Shown here in pieces: positions 28,855 through 36,788 of a DNA stretch of 64,000 bases. Position numbers and translations under genes: made by a program. Origin of the DNA: Bacteroidales bacterium (GTDB lineage Bacteria; Bacteroidota; Bacteroidia; Bacteroidales; F082); assembly GCA_017531225.1 (NCBI GenBank), contig JAFXLL010000012.1, positions 1-64,000 on the forward strand, in the 5' to 3' direction. How positions within the stretch are numbered: the stretch's first letter is position 1; each line of letters begins with the position of its first letter. A model generated the notes under the pieces. That model ran no database searches. It had not been told where the DNA came from and was given only the letters and a program-made list of their open reading frames with translations.

Positions 28855-31221
28855 ATGGCACGCTTATTCAAAAAAGGAAAAACAGCATTGGCATCATCAG
28901 TGCTGAATATAATAGGTTTGACCGCAGCCTTCGCCGCGCTCTACATCATCCTCGTGCAGGTACACCACGACCTTACCTACAACAAGGCACTCAAGGACAG
29001 CGACAGGATTTATGTCCTTACAAAGAAAGAAATCAATCAAAGTGAATACACTTCTTATATGAACCGTCCTATGGGAGAGTATGTGCTTAATGCTTCCCCT
29101 GACATTGAAGCCGGCGGCTGCGGTAAAATCACGGGCAATCCCATCACGGTTCGTGTAAGCGATGATCAATCGCCTGTGTCCATCACGATATCTGCCATGA
29201 ACAAAGGCGCTCGCGATGTGTTCGGCTTCGAACTGGTGGCTGGCAACTGGGATGATCTGACAGGCACTGGCTTCGCCCTCTCGGAATCGGCTGCAAAACG
29301 CCTTGGAGTCCAAGTGGGTGATGTGATGAAGTATTATGATGGATCGGGGTGGCAGGGAATATCCATCGTGGCCATCTATAAAGACATGCCGAAGCACAGC
29401 GACCTTTCCTCTTTCGAAATGCTTACCGATATGGGTGATAATAACATCGACGACTGGAAGGAGTTTTCGTTCAACTATTTTCTGAAACTTCGTAAAGGAG
29501 CTGACCCCAAGGCGATTACCGAAGTGGCAATGCCGGTCGTCAAACAGTTTTTCAGTGAGATGAAAGGTGGCATTGAGGTTACGGACGATGAGGTCAAGTT
29601 CGGGCTTTACCCCGTGCGGCTGACCGATATGTATTTTGACAAAAACTCGTACTATGCGCCAGGTCAATCGGGCAACAGAACTACAACAATCACTTTGCTC
29701 GTCATCGCCATTTTTGTAGTACTCATCGCCTTCATCAACTATATCAACTTTTTCTTCGCCATGGTGCCGTTGCGCCTGCGGAGCATCAACACCCGCAAGA
29801 TATTGGGCAGCAGTCGTTTCCATTTGGTGATGTCGTCGGTGGGCGAATCGGTGCTGATGGTGGTCATTGCCTTGGGTTTGGCGGTGGCTGTAGTCACCTT
29901 GTTCAGGCAATCCACCTTGGCCTCGATGATTGACACTTCTCTCGATTTCGGCCAAAACTGGGGTGTCGTGGCTTTGACCATTGGTTTGGCGTTGCTTATC
30001 TCGGTGGTCGCCAGCCTCTATCCAGCCTTGTTCGCCACCTCGTTCAATCCTGCTTTTGCCTTGAAAGGCACCCTTGGCACTACACAGAAGGGCAAGGCCT
30101 TCCGCATCGGCTTGATAGGCTTGCAGTTCACCGTTTCCATCGTCCTGATTATCTGCGCGATATTCGTCTCCGAGCAACGTCGTTTTATGATGAATCACGA
30201 AATGGGCTTCAACCAAGAATGTCTTTTGCAGTCGCAGGTGTCGTGGGACCTTGCCACCAACCGCCAAGTCGTTGAGAGTCAGTTGTTGGCCGATGCGGCC
30301 ATCAAAGACATCGCATGGGGTGATGGGCCTTTCGTAAATGATTACCGCATGCAATGGGGACGCACAGTGCGTGGAGAGGATGCCGGCTGGGATGTCTATC
30401 CCGTTTCGTGGAACTTCCTCCGTTTCATGGGCATCGACATCGTGGAAGGCCGCGATTTCACGGAAGCGGACGAGCATTCCACGGGTACGTATATCTTCAA
30501 CGAAACTGCACGGGACGTATATAAAATCACCCTTGAAGACCAGATTGGAGGGCATGATGGCCAAGTCGCTGAGATTGCCGGTTTCTGTAAGGACTTCAAC
30601 TTTGCTTCGTTGCGTCAAGAGATTAAACCTTTTGCATTTTATGTTTACGGCAAAGATCCGTGGCATATTTGCAATAGGCTGTATATCCGTACCGAGGCTG
30701 GTGTGGATCTCCCCGCCCTGATGGAGCGCATCAGGATAACCCTCAACGACCTTGACCCCAATATGGGCGATGAAATATCATACGATGTGTGGCCTTTCTC
30801 GCAATCGATTGAAAACCAATACAAAAAGGAGAAAAACCTTTCGAAGTTGGTTAATCTATTCACGGTGTTGGCCATCCTCATCTCGCTGATGGGCGTGTTC
30901 GGCCTCGTGATGTTCGAGACGGAGCACCGCCGCAAGGAGATTGGCATCCGTCGTGTGCACGGCGCCACGGTGCAGCAGATCTTGGCCATGTTCAACTCTC
31001 GTTTCGTGAAGATTGTGCTGGTGTGCTTCGTCATCGCTGTGCCAGTGAGCATTGTTGTCATGCGGCGCTATTTGGAAGCTTTCGCCTACCAAGTGCCGCT
31101 GCATGTCTGGGTGTTTGCTTTGGCATTGGTGGCCGTTTTGGGTGTCACGGTGGCGGTGGTCACCTTGCGGAGTTTGCGGGCGGCTACGGTGAATCCTGTG
31201 AAGTCGTTGAGGACGGAATAG
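28855..31221 (+). CDS. Duplicated FtsX/MacB-type ABC permease (subtype 3)
   Basis: 788 residues with the double MacB-core/FtsX arrangement. The N-terminus (RLFKKGKTALASSVLNIIGL) differs from subtypes 1 and 2, and the first coupling region is atypical (RLRSINTRKILGSSRFHL) whereas the second is canonical (HRRKEIGIRRVHGATVQQI). It ends NPVKSLRTE. It follows the subtype 1 permease by 25 bases, so the two could form a heterodimer; that is inference. Last gene of the site C unit. Confidence 0.87.
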   Translation: MARLFKKGKTALASSVLNIIGLTAAFAALYIILVQVHHDLTYNKALKDSDRIYVLTKKEINQSEYTSYMNRPMGEYVLNASPDIEAGGCGKITGNPITVRVSDDQSPVSITISAMNKGARDVFGFELVAGNWDDLTGTGFALSESAAKRLGVQVGDVMKYYDGSGWQGISIVAIYKDMPKHSDLSSFEMLTDMGDNNIDDWKEFSFNYFLKLRKGADPKAITEVAMPVVKQFFSEMKGGIEVTDDEVKFGLYPVRLTDMYFDKNSYYAPGQSGNRTTTITLLVIAIFVVLIAFINYINFFFAMVPLRLRSINTRKILGSSRFHLVMSSVGESVLMVVIALGLAVAVVTLFRQSTLASMIDTSLDFGQNWGVVALTIGLALLISVVASLYPALFATSFNPAFALKGTLGTTQKGKAFRIGLIGLQFTVSIVLIICAIFVSEQRRFMMNHEMGFNQECLLQSQVSWDLATNRQVVESQLLADAAIKDIAWGDGPFVNDYRMQWGRTVRGEDAGWDVYPVSWNFLRFMGIDIVEGRDFTEADEHSTGTYIFNETARDVYKITLEDQIGGHDGQVAEIAGFCKDFNFASLRQEIKPFAFYVYGKDPWHICNRLYIRTEAGVDLPALMERIRITLNDLDPNMGDEISYDVWPFSQSIENQYKKEKNLSKLVNLFTVLAILISLMGVFGLVMFETEHRRKEIGIRRVHGATVQQILAMFNSRFVKIVLVCFVIAVPVSIVVMRRYLEAFAYQVPLHVWVFALALVAVLGVTVAVVTLRSLRAATVNPVKSLRTE

Positions 31222-31236
31222 TACTTATATTTATGC

Positions 31237-31363
31237 AAACTCAGGTGCGGAAACGGTATGAAAATACCAGGTTTCCGCACTTGAGTTTTGTGTTTCATGG
31301 CATAAATAAGTTAAACTTAGGTGCGGAAAGTGAGAAATAAATCAAGTTTCCGCACATGAGTTT
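31237..31363. repeat. Two tandem long hairpins upstream of an AAA ATPase gene
   Basis: Two imperfect palindromes of about 51 bp, 76 bp apart. Arms of hairpin 1 are 31237-31254 (AAACTCAGGTGCGGAAAC) and 31271-31288; those of hairpin 2 are 31313-31330 and 31346-31363. All four arms share the core GTGCGGAAA or its complement TTTCCGCAC. They end 11 bases before the -7 box of the ATPase gene. The role is unknown: an operator, an RNA structure or a mobile repeat are all possible. Confidence 0.75.
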
Positions 31364-31374
31364 GAAATTTTTAT

Positions 31375-31383
31375 TATCTTTGC
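31375..31383 (+). promoter_or_regulatory. -7 promoter element of the AAA ATPase gene
   Basis: TATCTTTGC fits TAnnTTTG and ends 8 bases before ATG 31392. Confidence 0.65.
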
Positions 31384-31391
31384 GGCAAATA

Positions 31392-32831
31392 ATGACCGCC
31401 ATGGACAAAAACCTCTTTATCGGACGCGAATATGAAATCCGTCAGTTGGAAAAATACCGTAATTCCAAAGAATCGGAGTTTGTCATCGTTTATGGGCGTC
31501 GCCGTGTCGGGAAGACTTTCCTCGTAAAGGAATTCTTTGATGACACCTACGATTTCAAGGTTACAGGACTATACAAAAAGCCCAAGAAGATGCAGCTCAA
31601 GAATTTTTATCTTGCCTTGCTAGAATATGGTGCAGATGTCAAAAAGGTACCGACAGACTGGTTGGAAGCCTTCGCCGAGCTGAAGAAACTCTTGAAGAGC
31701 ATCAAGGAAAAACGCAAAAAAATCGTTTTTATCGACGAACTCCCTTGGCTTGACACTCGGCAAAGCGAGTTTCTTGGTGCGTTCGAGTCTTTTTGGAACG
31801 GCTGGGGCGCGCAGCAAAACGACATCATGATGGTCGTTTGCGGTTCGGCCACCACATGGATTACCAAGAAGATCTTGTCCGATAAAGGAGGTCTGTTCAA
31901 TCGTGCGGCACGACGAATTTACCTGATGCCTTTCACACTTCAGGAAACGGAGCGGTATCTGGTCTCACGAGGCATACGTTGGAACCGTTATGACATTGTG
32001 GAGTGTTATATGACTATGGGCGGCATTCCTTATTACCTAAAACTCCTTGACAACGAATTGTCCTACCTCGCCAACATCGATGCAGTTTTCTTCAAACGCA
32101 AAGGTCCGCTTTGGGACGAGTTTGACCATCTTTATGAGACTCTTTTCGGGGCATCGAAAGGCTATCTGAAAATCATAGAGGCATTAGCCACGAAGAAATC
32201 AGGACTTACCCGGAAAGAGATTATCGACGAAACACATCTGGAAGACAACGGACTCCTCACAGAGATGCTGAAAAACCTTTCAGACAGTCAATTTGTTAGA
32301 GCCTACAACACTTTTGGTTACAACGAGAAGAACGTGGTATATCAACTTTCTGATTATTTCACGCTGTTTTATCTGCGTTTCATGAAAGGCAAACAAAATC
32401 CTGACGAGCATTTTTGGACGCACTATTTGGACAATCCAGGAAAAAACAGTTGGGCTGGACAGACCTTCGAGCAAGTCTGCAAAGATCATATTAATCAGGT
32501 TAAGAAAGCCATTGGAATCAGTGCTTTGTTGACTGATATTTCCTCTTGGCAAGGCACTTCGGAAAGCGGAAAGGCACAGATTGACCTCATTATTGATCGG
32601 CGTGACCGAACGACCAACATTTGCGAAATCAAGTTCTCGGTGGGTGAGTTTGTCATTGACAAGGATTATGAGGACAAGCTTAGAAAAAAGATGCAAGTGT
32701 TCCGCGAAGCCACCAAATCGCTCAAAGCTTTGCAGTTGGTCATGATTACAACCTACGGTGTCAGACAAAACGCCCATAGCGGCATCATGCAGTCGCAGGT
32801 GAGGATGGATGACCTGTTTGAGGCACTGTAA
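31392..32831 (+). CDS. AAA ATPase with DUF234-type nuclease-like C-terminus
   Basis: 479 residues. The N-terminal archaeal-ATPase domain (COG1672) has FIGREYEIRQLEKY, Walker A VYGRRRVGKTFL (Lys41) and Walker B IVFIDELPW. A winged-helix section follows (about 270-330). The C-terminus has the pattern AQIDLIIDRRDR...ICEIKFS, a D...E-x-K arrangement like PD-(D/E)XK nuclease folds. I start at ATG 31392 because a longer frame would begin upstream of the -7 box; ATG 31401 is also possible. These ATPases are common in multiple copies in Bacteroidota, with no proven role. The TPR regulator gene follows 19 bases downstream. Confidence 0.85.
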   Translation: MTAMDKNLFIGREYEIRQLEKYRNSKESEFVIVYGRRRVGKTFLVKEFFDDTYDFKVTGLYKKPKKMQLKNFYLALLEYGADVKKVPTDWLEAFAELKKLLKSIKEKRKKIVFIDELPWLDTRQSEFLGAFESFWNGWGAQQNDIMMVVCGSATTWITKKILSDKGGLFNRAARRIYLMPFTLQETERYLVSRGIRWNRYDIVECYMTMGGIPYYLKLLDNELSYLANIDAVFFKRKGPLWDEFDHLYETLFGASKGYLKIIEALATKKSGLTRKEIIDETHLEDNGLLTEMLKNLSDSQFVRAYNTFGYNEKNVVYQLSDYFTLFYLRFMKGKQNPDEHFWTHYLDNPGKNSWAGQTFEQVCKDHINQVKKAIGISALLTDISSWQGTSESGKAQIDLIIDRRDRTTNICEIKFSVGEFVIDKDYEDKLRKKMQVFREATKSLKALQLVMITTYGVRQNAHSGIMQSQVRMDDLFEAL

Positions 32832-32850
32832 ATAAATACGTATTGATGTC

Positions 32851-34197
32851 ATGAAAGCTTTAAAATACATATTATGGTGCTTGATGCTGCTAGCCTTTTT
32901 CGCTTGCGGATGCGACTCGCAATATGTTTCTCCCGAGGCGATGGATCAGGCGCAAAGTGCGTATCAAAGTGGCTTTGAGTGCTTGCAAGCGGACGACCTG
33001 AACGAGGCCTTCCCGCATTTTCTCAAAGCCGCCAGCCTGGCCGAAGTGCTGCCCGAGGATATGGACGATGAGCAGACGCTTTTTGTGTCGCGGGCCTATT
33101 ATCAGATGGGTTACATTTTTAGAAGGAAAATCGAAAACAACCTAGAGATCGAAGTGCTGAAACGGGCTTGTTACTATCAAGAGGCTGTTCACGATACGGT
33201 GTGGCTGATGCGGACCTGGGAGCAACTCATTGGCGCCTTGCAAGGGGTAAAGGAAGGCGATTCGGCGCAGTATTATCTGGACAAGCTCCTCCCTTTGACG
33301 GATTCCGTGGCCGACTTCGACACGCATCAGCGGGTGCTTCGTCTCGTGTCAAACCAATACTATGATCAAAAGCAATACGATTCGGCCTTTATGACGGAGC
33401 AGCAGCTTATCGAGATGAAAGCCCGTCGTGGCATGGACACCAAACGCGATTCCCTCTTACTGGGCATCGCCATGTTTTTTAGTCCGAGAAAAATGTTGTC
33501 AAAGCCTTATTTACTAAAGATGTTGGAGGTCTATCCCGACACCGTTACTGTGGAGTCAGGGGCAGTTATGTCGTTGTTGTCGGAACTTTATGAAATCGAG
33601 GGCAACGCAGACAGTGTAGCGTTCTGCAACCGTTTTCTACCAAAATACGCCCAAGTCGAATCGGATCGTGTCTCCGATGGCATATTGTTGGCCAAGCAAT
33701 ACGAGCAGTTTAAGGCGGAACGTGACACCCGTTTGCAGTCGTTGCGTGATCAAAAAGAAGCACAAAACGATCAAAGAAGAAAATTGTTGTTGGGTGGCCT
33801 CGGCGTACTGCTGGTGCTGGCTCTGCTGGCTTTCATATGGTATCACAGGCGTTTCAAGAAAAATATGCGTGACACTTTGGAGGCGAGGGAACTGGAGACC
33901 TTAAAGATCAGGGCTTATGCCATCTATCACGACAAGCTTGGTCACACCGACCGACGTGTCATGGAGGTCTTCACAGAAGCTTATCCCGGTGCTTTGCCAA
34001 AGTTGAAAGCCGCCTATCCTGACTTGAACGAAACCGAAATCAGTATCTGTGTTTTTTCTTTCTTTGGCTTCCGCGTGAAGGAGATGGCTGACATTCTCGA
34101 CTTCCGCGAAAACACCGTGGCAAAGTACCGTCTCAACATTAGGAAAAAGACCCAAACAGAGGATGTTGAAAGCCTGATGGAGCCTTTTTTGGCATAA
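32851..34197 (+). CDS. Membrane-anchored TPR protein with cytoplasmic C-terminal helix-turn-helix
   Basis: 448 residues. A lipoprotein-like signal (LLAFFACGC) is followed by a TPR-type helical region (about 30-280), a charged coiled coil (about 285-308), one membrane helix (about 312-332) and a C-terminal domain. That last domain (about 385-445) contains LNETEISICVFSFFGFRVKEMADIL and ENTVAKYR, a LuxR-like helix-turn-helix. The layout is that of a one-component membrane regulator that senses with its extracytoplasmic TPRs. It is a close paralogue of the protein at 44419 and a distant one of that at 41733. It lies directly upstream of a T9SS cargo gene whose promoter carries an ordered repeat array. 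Confidence 0.8.
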   Translation: MKALKYILWCLMLLAFFACGCDSQYVSPEAMDQAQSAYQSGFECLQADDLNEAFPHFLKAASLAEVLPEDMDDEQTLFVSRAYYQMGYIFRRKIENNLEIEVLKRACYYQEAVHDTVWLMRTWEQLIGALQGVKEGDSAQYYLDKLLPLTDSVADFDTHQRVLRLVSNQYYDQKQYDSAFMTEQQLIEMKARRGMDTKRDSLLLGIAMFFSPRKMLSKPYLLKMLEVYPDTVTVESGAVMSLLSELYEIEGNADSVAFCNRFLPKYAQVESDRVSDGILLAKQYEQFKAERDTRLQSLRDQKEAQNDQRRKLLLGGLGVLLVLALLAFIWYHRRFKKNMRDTLEARELETLKIRAYAIYHDKLGHTDRRVMEVFTEAYPGALPKLKAAYPDLNETEISICVFSFFGFRVKEMADILDFRENTVAKYRLNIRKKTQTEDVESLMEPFLA

Positions 34198-34226
34198 ATT
34201 TACATGGATTTTATCTTTCTTTTTGA

Positions 34227-34331
34227 TGGATTCTTTTTATGTAATTCATTGATTTACAGAGCTATTTTTTGGAAATTATATGGATTGACGTATTGATTTT
34301 GTCTTTATGGGGTATTTTTGTTATAATTTTG
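34227..34331 (+). promoter_or_regulatory. T9SS cargo promoter with TKGATT repeat array (copy 1)
   Basis: TGGATT at 34227, TTGATT at 34249 (inside CATTGATT) and TGGATT at 34281 lie on one strand, then the -7 box TAATTTTG at 34324-34331. The offsets (0, +22, +54, then the -7 box 43 bases after the last repeat) are the same to within one base at 45783 and 36664. The repeats are candidate binding sites for the TPR/HTH regulator encoded just upstream. Confidence 0.55.
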
Positions 34332-34354
34332 TGTCATAACAAAACTCCCTGCAC

Positions 34355-35959
34355 ATGAAAACACATTTTTTCTTTTTGGTTGGAATGTTTGTGATTCTCG
34401 AAACCAATGCCTTTGCCCAGGAATGGGAATATGTCAGGACTTATGACGCAAATGAAACCATCACCCCTAACTTGATGCAGTCACTTACCGAGCTTGAATC
34501 GGGCGACATCATCGTCAATGCTTCTTGGAAGGACAAAAGCATCAATGGAACCAGAAGTGAGAATCCTGGTCTGATGAAGTTCTCTCCGGATGGCGTTTTG
34601 CAAAAGGAGGTTTATTGGTCTCGCTTCGGTTACCGTTCTGATGACCAATATATTATTGAATCACCCGACCATAACATCATTGTGATGGGCCATTTCCTCC
34701 CCGACAGAGACCCTGATTGTGCCAATTTTGTTCTTGAAGGTTCCGACAAGGCGTATCTGTATTTTTACAAGATGGACAGCGACCTTAATATGATTGACTC
34801 AGTTGAATACTTGATACCTCTCGATACGACCAACAATGCGGCATTTTACCAAGCGGGCACTTGGCAATACCCAAATATCAGCATGGCTAAAATCAAGCTG
34901 ACATCTTCTTTTGTGGAGGATGGCTGCATTGTCGGTTCTTACACCAAAACCCAGACGAGGTATAACAATTATGCCTTGGACTCGCTTTTCTTTTTCAAGA
35001 TGGATTTCGACGGGCATTTCCTGGTTCATAAAGCTATATCGCTGGGCGACCGAGGCAGTGACCCTTATGCCTTCAACGACCAAATGATTAGCAACGACAT
35101 CGGCTATGTTCATTATCATTCGGGGCAAAACAATGCTAAAAACATAGGTGATAATTGTGTTTTGGTGGACAAGGACTTTAATTATGTGAAAACGATGGGT
35201 GTTGACGTTCCGCCTGAAAGCGGATGGCCGCGAAGAATCGATTTTGAGATGGTTCGCAAAAGCCCTTGGGGTACGACTTTTATTTCATGCTTGATAGACC
35301 ACGGGGGAAGTTCTCACGATGCGTTCTTGCAGGAAATGACGGAAAACACTGGAACGGTTGTGGTTTTGCATCGAAAAGAAGCGGTTACTGACGATTACGA
35401 CATGACCGCTTTGCGCTCACCAGCCAGCTTCACCGATGACGGTATTATTTGGGCTTACACCCGCGACCGAGGACTTTGGCGCGACCATGATTCGTGGATC
35501 ATGATTGAGAAACTGAACCGCAACTTCGAGTTGGTGCAAGAGGTGTATTATCCATATCAGGAACGGACAAACCTCAACTGTAATTCGTATTACGTCACAC
35601 GTGATGGCGGAGTGCTTCTGCTTTCCTATTGTCACGAACTTGATAACACAAACATCAACCACTATATTCTTACAAAATTCCCTGCTGAGGCTTTTGTAGG
35701 TATCGAGGAGGCACATGAGAATGGACTAAAGATGGCCATCGCTTATCCAAATCCGGGGAAGGATGTGCTGAATATCCGCACGGGGTTGCGGGATGCTTGG
35801 GTGGAGGTGTATGATGTGAATGGGAGACTGGTTCATAGGCAGGATATTGCAGAGAATGTGACGGCGATTGATGCAGGGGAATGGGCTGAGGGAGTTTATG
35901 TTTGGAAGGTGATGGTTAGTGGGAGGGATGTGGAAACTGGAAAGTGGATGAAGAAATAA
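34355..35959 (+). CDS. Secreted protein with T9SS sorting domain (unknown function)
   Basis: 534 residues with a signal peptide ending AFAQ (about 22). The body has recurring segments of the kind GLMKFSPDGVLQKEVYW and FFKMDFDGHFLVHKA, suggesting a beta-propeller-like fold; no catalytic motif is recognised. The last 75 or so residues form a T9SS type A sorting domain (AYPNPGKDVLNIRT ... GVYVWKVMVSG ... ETGKWMKK), so it is predicted to reach the cell surface. The sorting-domain DNA is unusually G-rich compared with the rest of the gene and differs in codon choice from the homologous domains at 38.1 and 40.1 kb. Confidence 0.75.
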   Translation: MKTHFFFLVGMFVILETNAFAQEWEYVRTYDANETITPNLMQSLTELESGDIIVNASWKDKSINGTRSENPGLMKFSPDGVLQKEVYWSRFGYRSDDQYIIESPDHNIIVMGHFLPDRDPDCANFVLEGSDKAYLYFYKMDSDLNMIDSVEYLIPLDTTNNAAFYQAGTWQYPNISMAKIKLTSSFVEDGCIVGSYTKTQTRYNNYALDSLFFFKMDFDGHFLVHKAISLGDRGSDPYAFNDQMISNDIGYVHYHSGQNNAKNIGDNCVLVDKDFNYVKTMGVDVPPESGWPRRIDFEMVRKSPWGTTFISCLIDHGGSSHDAFLQEMTENTGTVVVLHRKEAVTDDYDMTALRSPASFTDDGIIWAYTRDRGLWRDHDSWIMIEKLNRNFELVQEVYYPYQERTNLNCNSYYVTRDGGVLLLSYCHELDNTNINHYILTKFPAEAFVGIEEAHENGLKMAIAYPNPGKDVLNIRTGLRDAWVEVYDVNGRLVHRQDIAENVTAIDAGEWAEGVYVWKVMVSGRDVETGKWMKK

Positions 35960-36015
35960 TTAATAAAACATTTGATTTTTTAACAATAAATTTAGGGTAT
36001 TTCGAATTATTTCTG

Positions 36016-36038
36016 TAATTTTACCATAAATATGGTAA
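36016..36038 (+). promoter_or_regulatory. Promoter and palindromic operator of the ORF6N gene
   Basis: A -7-like box TAATTTTA (36016-36023) overlaps a perfect inverted repeat TTACCATA-AA-TATGGTAA (36021-36038), which ends 4 bases before ATG 36043. Position suggests autoregulation; the binding protein is not known. Confidence 0.5.
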
Positions 36039-36042
36039 TTTT

Positions 36043-36660
36043 ATGGAAAAAGGAGAAATCATTCTTTACCAGCCTGACAATTCTGTTCAACTCGAAGTGA
36101 GAGTCGAGCACGAGACAATATGGCTTACACAAGCTCAGATAGCATTATTGTATGGTGTTGACAGAACGGTAATTGTTAGGCACATTGGTAATATATATAA
36201 AAGCAACGAGTTGGATGCATCGTCAACTTGTGCAAAAAATGCACAGGTTCACTTTGTTCGCACCTCGCTCCCTCCAGTGGAAGGCGTTTTCTACGACGGC
36301 CAGATCTTTGACGCTCACGTCTTTGTTTCCAATCTCATCAAAACGGCGAAGCAACGGATCATCCTGATTGACAATTATCTTGATGAATCTGTGTTGGTGA
36401 CACTTTCCAAACGTGAAGTCAATGTGACGGCTAAAATCATCACCAAAACTATTTCCAATCAGTTTCAATCAGATCTAAACCGTTATAACAGCCAGTACCC
36501 GTCTGTTGATGTTGAGGAGCGGGGCGGAATCCATGACAGATTTTTGATCGTTGATGATACTCTTTACCATTTAGGGGCTTCCTTAAAGGATTTGGGAAAG
36601 AAGCTCTTCGCTTTCTCAAAGATGGAGATGTCTCCCGAAACTATTTTGAGAGCAACTTAA
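36043..36660 (+). CDS. RhuM/ORF6N-like protein with C-terminal PLD-like domain
   Basis: 205 residues. The N-terminal part (about 1-55) has the RhuM/ORF6N-type DNA-binding start IWLTQAQIALLYGVDRT with a helix-turn-helix. After a short junction the C-terminal part (about 85-200) has IILIDNYLDES, the GIHDRFLIVDD segment and YHLGASLKDLGKKLFAFSKM, a combination found in Bacteroidota ORF6N-type proteins; HDRFLIVDD may be a remnant of a phospholipase-D-like HxK/D motif. Such proteins are scattered in accessory regions and their role is unknown. A single gene with its own operator, sitting between two T9SS cargo units. Confidence 0.65.
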   Translation: MEKGEIILYQPDNSVQLEVRVEHETIWLTQAQIALLYGVDRTVIVRHIGNIYKSNELDASSTCAKNAQVHFVRTSLPPVEGVFYDGQIFDAHVFVSNLIKTAKQRIILIDNYLDESVLVTLSKREVNVTAKIITKTISNQFQSDLNRYNSQYPSVDVEERGGIHDRFLIVDDTLYHLGASLKDLGKKLFAFSKMEMSPETILRAT

Positions 36661-36663
36661 TAG

Positions 36664-36767
36664 TGGAAAAACTTTTTATAATCCATTGATTTCCAAAGGC
36701 AATCTTTAAGAAAATGGTGGATTGGCCTGAGAAATTGCTATTTTCATGGATTTTTGTTGTAATTTTG
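36664..36767 (+). promoter_or_regulatory. T9SS cargo promoter with TKGATT repeat array (copy 2)
   Basis: TGGAAA at 36664 (degenerate), TTGATT at 36686 and TGGATT at 36718, then the -7 box TAATTTTG at 36760-36767. Spacing is +22, +54 and then 42 bases to the -7 box, matching copies at 34227 and 45783. No HTH gene is adjacent here, so regulation would be in trans. Confidence 0.5.
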
Positions 36768-36788
36768 AAAAAATAAAACCGCATAGCT

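Noticed and set aside
27561-28871. 436-residue minus-strand frame opposite the subtype 1 permease at 26499
   Set aside because: Same shadow pattern, no domain, no promoter, overlaps a real gene completely.
28897-30666. 589-residue open frame on the minus strand opposite the subtype 3 permease
   Set aside because: It lies wholly inside a well-supported permease gene, has low-complexity His/Arg/Gln-rich composition and no recognisable domain; it is an antisense shadow of codon bias.
31290-31310. TGGCAT sequence resembling a -24 element upstream of the DUF234 ATPase
   Set aside because: There is no matching -12 element at the right spacing and no twin palindrome; a normal -7 box explains the promoter.
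31237-31363. CRISPR-like repeat array
   Set aside because: Only two units with palindromic arms and 24-base gap; no regular direct repeats with spacers and no cas genes.
36043-36660. Pseudogene or frameshifted RhuM gene
   Set aside because: The frame is intact and the same combination of N-terminal domain and C-terminal segment is known from other Bacteroidota proteins, so I treat it as a complete small gene.
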